Source of the DNA: Sporisorium sorghi | Taxonomy: Eukaryota > Basidiomycota > Ustilaginomycetes > Ustilaginales > Ustilaginaceae | Length of the DNA stretch: 64,000 nt | Direction: 5' to 3' | NCBI GenBank assembly: GCA_023212695.1 | Contig: JALCCG010000026.1 | Coordinates: forward strand, 1 to 64,000 | Shown: piece after piece, positions 7,979 to 16,367 of the stretch | How positions within the stretch are numbered: position 1 is the stretch's first letter | Layout: each line of letters opens with the position of its first letter | Made by a program: the position numbers and the translations under genes | The notes under the pieces: model-generated | Told to the model about the DNA's origin: nothing | The model's database searches: none | The model's input: only the letters and a program-made list of their open reading frames with translations

Positions 7979-8896
7979 TTGAGCATGGGTCGTAATCTAT
8001 GGGATGCAGAATGGGAAGTTACAAAACCGTTAGTGCAGCAGCTGTTAAACCTCCAATTTCCCCGCCTAGCCTCTCTGCCGATCCGGGAAATCGGGAACGG
8101 ATGGGATAACACCGTATATCGTGTAGGCGATGAGTATGTATTTCGCTTTCCCAGACGACAGGTAGCCGTTGATTTATTGAGAACCGAAGCAAGAATTCTG
8201 CCTAAGCTGGCAGGCTATATTACAGTGCCATATGCCAAGCCCCTCTTCTTCGGGGAAGAGAGCACCCACTATCCAGCTCCCTTTCTCGGTTACTCCTATA
8301 TACCGGGTAAATTTCCGATTGGAATATCGGACGATGCACGCGCGCAGTCTGCAGCTGCTCTCGCCAAGTTCCTGAAGAACCTGCACGTTTTCCCTGTGGA
8401 AATCGCACAGCAAGAAGGCATATTGTTTGACCAGCGAAATCTGACGGACCTGGCTGGACGCAAAGAGAGAATGCTGGATTTTCTATCCCGGTTTAACCTT
8501 TATATCACGCAAGAGGAACTAGACGAAATCGCAAACTATTTGAAAGGGATCACCCTGGAACGAGTGGAACACCGACAGGTTCTCCTCCATGGCGATCTGC
8601 ATTTTAAGAACATGTTAGTGGACGATTCGGGCATACTTGCGGGCATTATCGATTGGGGCGACGTGAACATCGGACATCCGGCCTGTGACCTCAGCATCGC
8701 GTACAGTTACTTGCCTCCAGCCTCAAGACAGGCTTTTTATGAAATCTATGGTGAAGTGGACGATGAAACGAAGATTCTCGCACGAATGATTGCGGTATAC
8801 ATACCTATGCTAATATTTATGCAGGCTGTGGACGATAAGGATGAAGCCATTGCAGAGGAGGCCAAATCGATTATTCAACGTGCTCTGGCCGATTGA
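7979..8896 (+). CDS. Aminoglycoside phosphotransferase (APH) family kinase
   Basis: 305 residues from the TTG at 7979, chosen because AAGGAG at 7967-7972 sits six bases upstream. An in-frame TTG at 7973 would touch the ribosome site, and the ATG at 7985 is a possible alternative. It has the protein-kinase-like APH fold: a nucleotide-binding region with GNGWDNTVYRVG, the catalytic loop HGDLHFKN near residue 204, and the metal-binding IIDWGD near 224. It probably phosphorylates a small hydroxylated molecule with ATP. Family members are often annotated as aminoglycoside or macrolide resistance enzymes, but the substrate cannot be read from sequence and resistance should not be assumed. Confidence 0.8.
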   Translation: MSMGRNLWDAEWEVTKPLVQQLLNLQFPRLASLPIREIGNGWDNTVYRVGDEYVFRFPRRQVAVDLLRTEARILPKLAGYITVPYAKPLFFGEESTHYPAPFLGYSYIPGKFPIGISDDARAQSAAALAKFLKNLHVFPVEIAQQEGILFDQRNLTDLAGRKERMLDFLSRFNLYITQEELDEIANYLKGITLERVEHRQVLLHGDLHFKNMLVDDSGILAGIIDWGDVNIGHPACDLSIAYSYLPPASRQAFYEIYGEVDDETKILARMIAVYIPMLIFMQAVDDKDEAIAEEAKSIIQRALAD

Positions 8897-8959
8897 TCGA
8901 TTGTTAGCCGGAACGGCATTCGGTCCCATGCTTAATTCGCAAAAACACGTCGCATAAGA

Positions 8960-8987
8960 AAGAAGCTTGAACCCCTTCAAGCTTCTT
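8960..8987. terminator. Hairpin between convergent genes
   Basis: Perfect 12-bp stem AAGAAGCTTGAA / TTCAAGCTTCTT with a CCCC loop, between the rightward APH gene and the leftward gene at 9014. It lacks a strong T-run on either strand. Confidence 0.65.
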
Positions 8988-9013
8988 GATCACGGATCTA
9001 CGAATCGCCGTTA

Positions 9014-9427
9014 TTATATTTTTAACATCCCCATTAATGGCATAATGGTTTTAATGACATTCATTCCCAATTTAATGTGAGGCACGATCTGTCCCAAAAA
9101 TCCAAAACCTCCACCACCGCCTCCGGCTGCAACAGCCTCTCCTTCCACTGCTCCTTCAGCTGCCGGTCCGCTTGGCGGACCTCCGAACAAGGCACTCAAA
9201 AAGCCGGAAATTTGCGCTTTATCCCCGCTGCGGGCAAGCGAAGCCGGCATCTTGTTGTTGGCGCGGAGCCCTGATAGAGTCACTGCCTGACCTTCGATCT
9301 GACTCAGTTCACCAATATAATAACTGCCGTCTTTGAGAACGACCACAACCGGTTGACCTACCCAATGCTGTGACGCAGGTACAGATTTGGGGACAGTCCT
9401 GGATTTCCTTACGCGTTTTGAAGACAT
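9014..9427 (-). CDS. Hypothetical protein with a small Sm/SH3-like region and Gly-rich linker
   Basis: 137 residues, not recognised. The N-terminus is basic (SSKRVRKSRTVPK). Residues 23-53 (GQPVVVVLKDGSYYIGEL then GQAVTLSGLR) look like one small beta-barrel repeat of the Sm/SH3 kind often seen in short spore-associated proteins. A Gly/Ala-rich run of about 25 residues leads to a hydrophobic C-terminus (IVPHIKLGMNVIKTIMPLMGMLKI) that could form an amphipathic helix. A spore or coat role is a guess from composition and the organism type. It is monocistronic and convergent with the APH gene. Confidence 0.6.
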   Translation of the reverse strand: MSSKRVRKSRTVPKSVPASQHWVGQPVVVVLKDGSYYIGELSQIEGQAVTLSGLRANNKMPASLARSGDKAQISGFLSALFGGPPSGPAAEGAVEGEAVAAGGGGGGFGFLGQIVPHIKLGMNVIKTIMPLMGMLKI

Positions 9428-9689
9428 ACGATGATCACCTCGCTTTCCATTCTCATGATTATGACATCATATGCAAATTTGCCTTTTTTTCTTGTGCCTT
9501 TATAGGATAGATATATAAATAGATCAAAAACCTAGTTTTACCAAGCTGAATCACTCTGAGTTCCCCTCATATCGAAGCTTTCCTAATATAAACGATTCAT
9601 ATTTCGCCTCTGAAAATATTTTGCCACTGTGGCTTTTTGCCTCCCTCCGGTGTCTAATTAACTGTAAGGTCAAGAGGAGGTTCTTACCC

Positions 9690-9981
9690 ATGTCTATAGC
9701 TCATGACAAACTCCCTGATTATCCGGATGATCAGGGAACCAAGCGCACATTTGAGGATACAGCGGATTCGCCAGTCCATCTCCCTTGATTTTTACCAGAT
9801 ATGTTGATATTCGAATCGATATTGGCGCGGCACTCAGGCTGTAGGCGAAACGGATGCACCTGATTGGTTTATGGGCACGTTTGATAACAATACGTTAAAA
9901 ATCGTCTTGCCCTTGAATCCTGGACCCGAGCATAGGCTCCATACCCAATGGGCGGAAGCCCTATACAATCAACTAAAATAG
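9690..9981 (+). pseudogene. Decayed gene of unknown family
   Basis: A strong ribosome site (AGAGGAGG at 9673-9680) precedes an ATG at 9690 that reads 32 codons (SIAHDKLPDYPDDQGTKRT...) to a stop at 9788. A second open stretch in another frame, 9808-9981, has protein-like composition (DAPDWFMGTFDNNTLK, then NPGPEHRLHTQWAEALYNQLK) but no start, and ends at a good terminator. Ribosome site, reading fragments and terminator together look like one gene broken by a frameshift and in-frame stops. The original family is not recognisable. The first 32 codons could alternatively be a genuine small peptide. Confidence 0.5.
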
Positions 9982-9985
9982 CATA

Positions 9986-10024
9986 AAAAGAGCAGTCACG
10001 ACATACACACGGCTGCTCTTTTTT
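9986..10024. terminator. Bidirectional terminator
   Basis: AAAAGAGCAG pairs with CTGCTCTTTT across a 17-nt loop, with T-runs on both strands. It ends the decayed rightward gene and the leftward VanY-VanZ operon. Confidence 0.8.
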
Positions 10025-10189
10025 GATAATTGTTACAACTTGTGACACTCGATCTTCATGCACCACCGCAACAGCTCTCTGAACCATAACTGTTCCCTGC
10101 GACTCCAAATCAACATGTTTACTATCATTAAAATTGCTCGCGTTATAGTTTCCAATATAAATCCAAGTCACTCATGGATTACGTCTAAT

Positions 10190-10732
10190 TTATGGTTTGG
10201 ACTTGTTCACCGTATGGAGATCGCCCGGCGTTCCAGCAGTGAATACCGACAGACCTGCATAGATCGACCGGAAGATCACATACAGTCCGTATCCAAGCAC
10301 ACCGCCGGCCGTATTGAGAATTAAATCGTCTACGTCGAAACTTCCCATGGAAAACACAATTTGCGAGCATTCCAGTCCCAGGCTTAACCCCAGGGAAATC
10401 AGGAACGAACCGAAGAACCCGAGGAATTTGCTTCTTATCATTAAACCAATCCATATGCCATTCGGCATAAATATAGCGATATTACCAAAGAGGTTCATGA
10501 CATCGTGCGGGCTCGGCAGCCGCTTCATATTTTGATTAATTGATTCAAAAGGCGTAAAGTTGGCAAACTGCAATCGCGCCTGCATATATTCGGGATTATC
10601 CATCGCCCGTTGCAGCTGCTGCCACAGAAATGAGATATCCACGGAACCGAATTTGAACAAGATCACCTTGACCAGCACGTATAAATATACGACATACAGC
10701 CCTAGAATGATCCATTTATACGGCTGCTTCAT
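10190..10732 (-). CDS. VanZ family membrane protein
   Basis: 180 residues with about five hydrophobic helices and the VanZ family pattern: a first helix ILGLYVVYLYVLVKVILF, then NFTPFESI, MNLFGNIAIFMPNGIWIGL, the conserved GLECSQIVFSMGSFDVDDLILNT block and GGVLGYGLY. VanZ proteins modestly raise resistance to teicoplanin-like lipoglycopeptides by an unclear route. The start ATG overlaps the stop of the vanY-like gene by four bases, so translation is coupled. No vanH, vanA or vanX genes are nearby, so this is an envelope gene pair rather than a full resistance cluster. Confidence 0.85.
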   Translation of the reverse strand: MKQPYKWIILGLYVVYLYVLVKVILFKFGSVDISFLWQQLQRAMDNPEYMQARLQFANFTPFESINQNMKRLPSPHDVMNLFGNIAIFMPNGIWIGLMIRSKFLGFFGSFLISLGLSLGLECSQIVFSMGSFDVDDLILNTAGGVLGYGLYVIFRSIYAGLSVFTAGTPGDLHTVNKSKP

Positions 10733-11649
10733 TCCCCATCATCCTGACTGAGGTTTACCGTTACAATGACTCCATCGATATTGTTTCCAGATACCTCATA
10801 CTCGCTTCCTGCCGGAATCTCAAGCGCAATGTCTTTCGTTGTGACGGGCACATACGTTATTTCGTACTTTTTCCCTTCAACGGTTGTTTTGTAGCTGGAT
10901 GAATTCTTCAGATAATCGAGATATTCCTCCAATGTCAAACCCAGATCGTTCATGATCATGCTGTGCGGCAGTCCTACATAACGAAAATGCCATGGTTCGT
11001 ACTGGATGCCTGTAATCTCGGTCTTATCCGGGGGATATCTCAAAATAAACCCAAACTCCCACGCATGCTTCTGCAGCCATTTTCCTTCGGGCGCCTGATC
11101 GATCGACATCTGCGTCGATCCGATATCCATGGATAAACCAAGGTTATGTTCGCTGTAGCCGGGAGGCAAGGCATAATCCGAACCCTTTTCACGGTAAAGC
11201 ACCTCCTGCTCTTCGGTGTCCCGGTACCCGCTGCTGATCATGAAATGATGGACTCCGTCTTCACCGGCCGCATCAACCATCTCACGGAATTGCAGCGCAA
11301 CGCTGCGCGATAACCGGATCGTGTTGTCCAGAAGCACATAACCATTCATCAAATCTTGTTCCTGAAACAACTTCACGATATCCGTCGGAACCGCTCCCTC
11401 ATCAAGCGGATGTTCCTTGTTAACCAATACCAGATTTCCCCAGGTCACCTGCTCAGCTGTCACATGGATTGTTTGAGTCTCTATATTGGAATCGTTCTCG
11501 TCGGAGTGGTTGTCACTTCGAGTGGCGGAATCGGCATTCGCTTCTTGCCCATCTTTGTTCTTCGCATCATTCGCATTAGGGGCGTCCGTTAGAATGGACT
11601 CACACCCGACCAGCAGGAATATAACAAGCAATATCAAACCCTTCTTCAA
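10729..11649 (-). CDS. VanY-like D-alanyl-D-alanine carboxypeptidase lipoprotein
   Basis: 306 residues from a TTG at 11649. GAGGGAG lies nine bases upstream of it, whereas the ATG at 11658 directly abuts that site. A lipoprotein signal (KKGLILLVIFLLVGC, lipid-linked Cys) is followed by an Asn/Asp/Ser-rich spacer and the LD/DD-carboxypeptidase (peptidase M15B) domain. Zinc and substrate motifs are visible: SSGYRDTEEQ, SEHNLGLSMDIG and YEPWHFRYVG. It should remove the terminal D-Ala from peptidoglycan stem peptides outside the membrane. It is the first gene of a two-gene operon with VanZ. Confidence 0.85.
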   Translation of the reverse strand: MKKGLILLVIFLLVGCESILTDAPNANDAKNKDGQEANADSATRSDNHSDENDSNIETQTIHVTAEQVTWGNLVLVNKEHPLDEGAVPTDIVKLFQEQDLMNGYVLLDNTIRLSRSVALQFREMVDAAGEDGVHHFMISSGYRDTEEQEVLYREKGSDYALPPGYSEHNLGLSMDIGSTQMSIDQAPEGKWLQKHAWEFGFILRYPPDKTEITGIQYEPWHFRYVGLPHSMIMNDLGLTLEEYLDYLKNSSSYKTTVEGKKYEITYVPVTTKDIALEIPAGSEYEVSGNNIDGVIVTVNLSQDDGE

Positions 11650-11782
11650 CTTCAACATCTCCCTCTAACTTTGTCTATCTAGCTTAAAAAATATAGTTTA
11701 AGGAAAAGTAGAGAAAAGTTAAAGTTTTTCTTAAGTAATGTGAGCTTCACAAGCCTCTTTTCCTTTGATAAGGCTGAAGCGG

Positions 11783-11929
11783 ATGGTTTTACTAGGTAAC
11801 TATTTTGGGAAAACAACCATTATCAACCTCCTCACTCGCTTCTATGAGATTGATTCGGGCCTTGTCACGATGGATGGCATGGAAATGCGGCATAAACTGT
11901 ACAACAACCCGTTTAAACGGAGCAGCTAA
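11783..11929 (+). pseudogene. ABC-transporter ATPase remnant
   Basis: A 48-codon stretch reads TTIINLLTRFYEIDSG then TMDG. This is the Walker A region and following strand of an exporter-type (MDR/lipid-exporter-like) ABC ATPase, where intact members read TT.I.LL.RFYEIDSG.I..DG. The Walker A itself is damaged: GNYFGKTT replaces the usual GxxGxGKTT, which is two residues longer. The rest of the ATPase and any transmembrane domain are missing. A good terminator follows at 11976-12004. It is a scrap of a lost transporter gene. Confidence 0.65.
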
Positions 11930-11975
11930 GTCGGCTTCAGAGTATCCTCATGCTGCCGGGAGCCGTGAACACAGC

Positions 11976-12004
11976 AAAGCCGATTCTAAATGGAATCGGC
12001 TTTT
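11976..12004 (+). terminator. Terminator downstream of the ABC remnant
   Basis: The stem AAGCCGATTC / GAATCGGCTT with a six-base loop and a short T-run on the plus strand. It is probably the relic terminator of the lost ABC transporter gene. Confidence 0.7.
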
Positions 12005-12272
12005 GGTGATGCACTAGGCAGGTAGATTATGACTTATGTTCTCGTTCGACCTCCCGCTGAATCTAACGGACCAGACCGCTGCTATAGAGGCCAAAAGAGC
12101 ACCTTTTACAATCTAACGGACACCCATAACGTTATACGGCGTTATAAACGCGATATCTCCCACTATTCCAATAAATAACGCCCCTCATGTCCGCTGCGTG
12201 GTTCAACTCCATTTTTTCCTGCCATATAACGCCCCCTCGGTCCGCCAGCAATCAAGCCTTTCAAGGTTTGCA
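12005..12272. repeat. Non-coding region with about 50-bp direct-repeat pairs
   Basis: No gene is supported. AATCTAACGGAC occurs at 12060-12071 and again at 12110-12121. The motif ATAACGCCCC, C-rich and followed shortly by GTCCGC, occurs at about 12175 and 12227. Each pair is spaced about 50-52 bp. It looks like a degenerate short intergenic repeat. Confidence 0.4.
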
Positions 12273-13085
12273 TCATACCTCATCCGCCCTGCTGGCAAGA
12301 CTCACGATTCGTTTAACGGCACCAATCATCCATTCCATCTCCACATACTGGTTTCCCGGCGCATTGTATTCCACACCCCAGTAACCACGGTATCCACCTG
12401 CAAGCAAACTCCGTACCTTGTGCTCCGCATCAGGAAGGAGCACCGTCCTCGCATCAAAATGTGTATGTACTGCCCATGGCGCAACCATCTCATCCCCCGC
12501 AGTCTCATCTGCTTTCCATCTGCCAAGATGAAGCAAAAAGCCGAATGCCGGATGATCGACCTCTTCCGCAATCCGTTTCATTTCTCGCGGCAAGAGGGAC
12601 GCGCCCATATGATTTTCAGGACCGATGAGATACCCCCGTTCCGCAGCACGATCCGCATATTCTTGATAGCGCTTGACGGTATATTCGAATTGTTCGTCCG
12701 ACATCGGTTCCGATTCCTGATAACTGCCGCCTGTGTCGATCCGCACCGTTTCAGCCCCTAAAATTTCAGCTGCATCCAGATGAACAAGCGCATTTTCATA
12801 CAGTTTCTGACGGATGTCCGGGTCGGGATCCCATAGATGTGCTCCATCTACAGCAAAATTAACCACCATCATCTCTTTCTCATCGAGCGCTTCTCTAATT
12901 TTACGAATGTAGCTCTCATCAGCAAGTTTGTATACGGGGTCGCTCCGATCGATAAAAAAACCATTCCACAGATCAACCGCATCCATACGATACCGGTACT
13001 TCACCGTCTCCAGATAACCGAACACATCCATCTTTCCCTCTAGGAACGTATTGAAAAAAGAATAACCGCCAATCGAAATCTTCAT
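12273..13085 (-). CDS. Sugar phosphate isomerase/epimerase family (TIM barrel)
   Basis: 270 residues of the xylose-isomerase-like TIM barrel (AP endonuclease 2 superfamily). Likely metal-binding residues are E157 and H159 in GPENHMG, H186 in LLHLGRW, H207/H209 in VHTHFD and E239 in WGVEYN. The substrate is probably a sugar or inositol derivative, but none of the neighbours fixes it. The start is the ATG at 13085, eight bases after AAGGAGG; the ATG at 13091 would leave only a one- or two-base gap. It stands alone between non-coding repeats and a GNAT gene. Confidence 0.8.
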   Translation of the reverse strand: MKISIGGYSFFNTFLEGKMDVFGYLETVKYRYRMDAVDLWNGFFIDRSDPVYKLADESYIRKIREALDEKEMMVVNFAVDGAHLWDPDPDIRQKLYENALVHLDAAEILGAETVRIDTGGSYQESEPMSDEQFEYTVKRYQEYADRAAERGYLIGPENHMGASLLPREMKRIAEEVDHPAFGFLLHLGRWKADETAGDEMVAPWAVHTHFDARTVLLPDAEHKVRSLLAGGYRGYWGVEYNAPGNQYVEMEWMIGAVKRIVSLASRADEV

Positions 13086-13164
13086 CGCCATACCTCCTTC
13101 ATCAAAGTTGGACTCAAGCTACCCCTAGTTTACCGTACTTCCAAACCATACCATATATGAATTC

Positions 13165-14016
13165 TTACTTGAGGGTGTATTTCAAATGGTGATATTCCCC
13201 TCCTGAGAGGAAGCCTTTATTCTTATACAATTGCTCAGCTCGATTTCCCGAAGTGACAAAGAGGCGCAGCAGGGGGTGCTGCGGCTCCAGAACGGTTAAT
13301 GCCCTCTCCAGCATCGCGCCTGCCAAACCTTTGCCTCGATGCTCAGCTGTTACTGCAATGCTGTAGACAAGGGGCAACCCTTCCCATAAGGAAATCAAAC
13401 ATACACCTGCCATTTCTTCAGATGCTCGATCATATATTAGAGAGGATGCCTGCAGCAGCTTGGGATCTATTTGATCAAAATAATGGACTGTATCATTCAT
13501 ATAGACTCCGACTTCCCGTTCGTCCGGACCATTGGCATAAGCTTTCCTAAACACTTCAACCAGTTCAGAGATATCTTTTCTTGAAGGTACTCTCGCAATA
13601 TAGTTAACATCGAAGGATGCTTCAAGCTGTTCGGTCGGCCGGATCATGCACTGCCTGGATTCAACCTGTACAAAATCCGCTTCCCGAAAAGCAAACTCCT
13701 GTTCATCAAGGACATTGTATGCATGAAGATCATGCTCCTCCAAACTCCAAGATTGAAGGGCATGGTTCTTGACCTCTCTGATCAGTTCAGAGGTAATGGA
13801 ATATGGCGGTATTCCGAATACTAGTCCGATAGATTCGTTGTTCAAATAAACTCCCGCGGCTTTGTCATCGCCTGAAAGTACCCAGTAGCCATCGTCCGAA
13901 TCCGATAGAATCTTGGCAAACTCCGCCCAGCTCGGTCTAAACCAGATATTTTTGTAATAGGTAGCAAAATATTTCGAGAACGCCTTAGGGTCAGCCTTTA
14001 CCAACCTGTATTCCAT
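13165..14016 (-). CDS. GNAT family N-acetyltransferase
   Basis: 283 residues. The C-terminal half is a GNAT domain: MAGVCLISLWEGLPLVYSIAVTAEHRGKGLAGAMLERAL supplies the acetyl-CoA loop (HRGKGLA) and LFVTSGNRAEQLYKNKGFLSGG the end of the fold. The N-terminal half (residues 1-140) is probably a second, degenerate GNAT-like lobe. The substrate is unknown. A moderate ribosome site (AAGGACGGTGGG) precedes the ATG. No operon partner is obvious. Confidence 0.8.
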   Translation of the reverse strand: MEYRLVKADPKAFSKYFATYYKNIWFRPSWAEFAKILSDSDDGYWVLSGDDKAAGVYLNNESIGLVFGIPPYSITSELIREVKNHALQSWSLEEHDLHAYNVLDEQEFAFREADFVQVESRQCMIRPTEQLEASFDVNYIARVPSRKDISELVEVFRKAYANGPDEREVGVYMNDTVHYFDQIDPKLLQASSLIYDRASEEMAGVCLISLWEGLPLVYSIAVTAEHRGKGLAGAMLERALTVLEPQHPLLRLFVTSGNRAEQLYKNKGFLSGGEYHHLKYTLK

Positions 14017-14123
14017 AACCCACCGTCCTTATTCCTTTTTTTGATAGATCATGACTAGAATTAGGCTCATTATAAAGGTTACGAGATCCAAGGACAAAGG
14101 AATAAACGTCTTTAGAGAAAAAA

Positions 14124-14744
14124 TCACAGCCCGCCCATCAAACCAACCCCCAGATAAACCGCTGTTCCCCACATAATCAATGCCGAAATCTTGTTCATCA
14201 CGGGTAACAGCTTACCCGACGAATCCAGTCTCCCCGCCGACCTGCCAGCAATACCAAGGCCCAGGAACCACAGCCAGGATACAATAATGCATGCAATGGC
14301 AAATATGGCCTTGTCCGTACCTGAATATTGCAGCGAGCTTGTGCCTATAACCCCCATCGTGTCCAGCACGGCATGCGGATTCAGCAGTGATACGGATATG
14401 GCAAAAACAATTTGCTTTTTCGTCGTAAACGAACGAGCAGCTTCCTGTTGCTGCTCCGAAGGTTTTGTCTTCCATGTTACGAATCCCATGTAAACCAGGA
14501 ATCCGATCCCGAAGGTAAACAACACCATTCGGATCCAGTCATATTCCAGAACGATCACGGATACGCCCAAAATGGCTAAGGAAATAAGCAGCGTGTCGCA
14601 CAGAGCCGCCGTGATGATAACGGGCAGCGCCTTAGCGAAGCGAGGCTGAACCGCTCCCTGATTAAATACGAACACATTTTGCACACCTAATGGAAGAATA
14701 AGACCTAGTGCCAGGATGAACCCATGAAGGATAACGCCTATCAT
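14124..14744 (-). CDS. LysE/ArgO family amino-acid exporter
   Basis: 206 residues with six likely membrane helices. The LysE signature sits in the first (GFILALGLILPLGVQNVFVFNQG), and SLLNPHAVLDTMGVIG matches the conserved NP block before helix four. It probably exports a basic amino acid such as lysine or arginine. It is divergent from a MocR-type regulator, with a palindromic and direct-repeat operator between the two genes, so it is likely that regulator's target. AGGAGG lies 11 bases upstream of the ATG at 14744. Confidence 0.85.
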   Translation of the reverse strand: MIGVILHGFILALGLILPLGVQNVFVFNQGAVQPRFAKALPVIITAALCDTLLISLAILGVSVIVLEYDWIRMVLFTFGIGFLVYMGFVTWKTKPSEQQQEAARSFTTKKQIVFAISVSLLNPHAVLDTMGVIGTSSLQYSGTDKAIFAIACIIVSWLWFLGLGIAGRSAGRLDSSGKLLPVMNKISALIMWGTAVYLGVGLMGGL

Positions 14745-14804
14745 ATGAAACCTAACCTCCTGCGGATATTTTCACCATTGTAAGGGTCGATCCCAGCAGC
14801 GTCT

Positions 14805-14847
14805 CCAACCAATTGGTTGGCACGAAACCCAACCAATGAATTATAAT
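14805..14847. promoter_or_regulatory. Operator/promoter between lysE-like and mocR-like genes
   Basis: A perfect 16-bp palindrome CCAACCAATTGGTTGG occupies 14805-14820, and its half-site CCAACCAAT recurs as a direct repeat at 14829-14837, 24 bp on. TTGGCA (14817-14822) and TATAAT (14842-14847) with a 19-bp spacer give a rightward promoter overlapping it. MocR/GabR regulators are known to bind direct repeats, so autoregulation and control of the divergent exporter are inferred. Confidence 0.6.
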
Positions 14848-14878
14848 GAACAAAATACGTGGCGAAAGCGAGTTTCCT

Positions 14879-16324
14879 ATGACAGAAGAATGGAAATTTA
14901 ACAAGTCCTCCGACATACCGCTGCATCAGCAGGTCTACAATTACATGAAGAACAGAATTATGAACGGGGAATGGCCTGTCGGGACCCGGATTCCGACGCA
15001 GAGAGACCTTGCTGCCAAATTTGGGGTAAACCGAAGCACCATCGTTTATGCATTGGGCGAGCTTGCCGCGGACGGCTTGATTCAATCCAAGGTTGGACAA
15101 GGGACGGTCATCGCCAACAATACCTGGAGTTTATTAGCCGCCACGCCTCCGCCAGATTGGAATCAGTATGTGAAATCCGGCTCCTACCAGCCAAACATCC
15201 ATATGATCCAGCAGATCAACCGTTCGGAAACCGATCCGGATATAATCCGGCTCGGTACAGGAGAGCTCTCGCCGGAGCTGCTTCCCACTGGCCAGATGCG
15301 GGAGATCTTCAGCGGCAGCATGGCCAGCAAACTCTCTTTGGGATATTCTGAGCCGAAGGGGAGCCTCTACTTAAGAGAAATCATTAGTGACTATCTGAAA
15401 AAGAAAGGAATTCATGCCACCCCGTCATCCATTCTGATCATCTCCGGTGGACTGCAGGGATTGCAGCTCATCTCATTAGGCTTGCTGTACCAGGGCTCCG
15501 CCATCTTTGTAGAGAACCCCTCTTATCTGAACTCGATTCATGTGTTTCAGTCTGCAGGCATGTTTCTGCATGGGATTCCTATGGATCAGCACGGCATTAG
15601 AACGGAATCGATCGGGAGACTTAAGCGCCAACACAATGCTGCCCTGCTCTACACGATTCCTACCTTTCATAATCCGACCGGAACGCTGATGTCTTCCAGG
15701 CGGCGAACGGAGCTGCTTCAAATATGTGCAAGGGAAAGGCTGCCCATCATAGAGGATGATGTGTACGGGGATTTGTGGTTTGATGCTCCCTCTCCGCCGT
15801 CTCTGAAAGCGCTGGACCAGCAAGGGCTTGTGCTCTACATGGGAAGTATGTCCAAGACGCTTGGCCCCGGCCTTCGCATCGGCTGGATTGTGGGTCCCGA
15901 GCCGGTAATCGACCGGCTGTCAGATATCAAAATGCAAACCGACTACGGATCCAGCGCACTTTCCCAGCACGCAGTCGCCGAGTGGTTGTCGAGCGGGATG
16001 TATGAGTTGCATCTCATGCAGATCCGAGCGGAGCTCAGGAGTCGCAGAGATTTTACGCTCGATATTCTCAAGCAATATTTCCACGATATTGCCCAGTGGA
16101 ACATACCGCAAGGCGGGTTCTACATCTGGCTTCACGTCACCAAACCTATCTCCATACGTCCTTTATTTGAACAAGCCCTGAAGGAGGGCATCCTGTTGAA
16201 CCCCGGTAATATCTATAACCGCAGCGACCAGCAGCATCTTCGTCTTTCCTATGCCTATGCCTCCTGCAATCAACTGGAGAGCGGACTCATCAAACTGGCC
16301 GAGCTTATCCGTCTCCATACATAA
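14879..16324 (+). CDS. MocR/GabR-type PLP-dependent transcriptional regulator
   Basis: 481 residues. A GntR-type winged helix spans about 12-78 (IPLHQQVYNYMKNRI, RIPTQRDLAAKFGVNRSTIVYAL, QSKVGQGT). A fold-type I aminotransferase domain follows, with NPTG near 266 and the PLP lysine K326 in SMSKTLGPG. Such proteins use bound PLP or an amino-acid adduct to switch DNA binding. The ATG at 14879 was chosen because the in-frame ATG at 14846 falls inside the -10 box. The divergent LysE-type exporter suggests control of amino-acid export. Confidence 0.85.
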   Translation: MTEEWKFNKSSDIPLHQQVYNYMKNRIMNGEWPVGTRIPTQRDLAAKFGVNRSTIVYALGELAADGLIQSKVGQGTVIANNTWSLLAATPPPDWNQYVKSGSYQPNIHMIQQINRSETDPDIIRLGTGELSPELLPTGQMREIFSGSMASKLSLGYSEPKGSLYLREIISDYLKKKGIHATPSSILIISGGLQGLQLISLGLLYQGSAIFVENPSYLNSIHVFQSAGMFLHGIPMDQHGIRTESIGRLKRQHNAALLYTIPTFHNPTGTLMSSRRRTELLQICARERLPIIEDDVYGDLWFDAPSPPSLKALDQQGLVLYMGSMSKTLGPGLRIGWIVGPEPVIDRLSDIKMQTDYGSSALSQHAVAEWLSSGMYELHLMQIRAELRSRRDFTLDILKQYFHDIAQWNIPQGGFYIWLHVTKPISIRPLFEQALKEGILLNPGNIYNRSDQQHLRLSYAYASCNQLESGLIKLAELIRLHT

Positions 16325-16364
16325 AGGCCCCTTCCATGGTCATCAACCATGGGAGAAGGCCCTG
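16324..16364. terminator. Terminator of the mocR-like gene
   Basis: A long interrupted stem, GGCC..CTTCCATGGT with ACCATGGGAGAAGGCC, immediately after the stop at 16324. It also faces the decayed permease fragment on the other strand. Confidence 0.65.
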
Positions 16365-16367
16365 TAT

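Noticed and set aside
10190..11649. Glycopeptide-resistance cluster
   Set aside because: Only VanY-like and VanZ-like genes are present, with no ligase, dehydrogenase, dipeptidase or VanRS, so a resistance cluster is not supported.
12198..12761. A 187-codon rightward frame antisense to the isomerase gene
   Set aside because: The opposite strand has the recognisable TIM-barrel with a ribosome site, while this frame has none.
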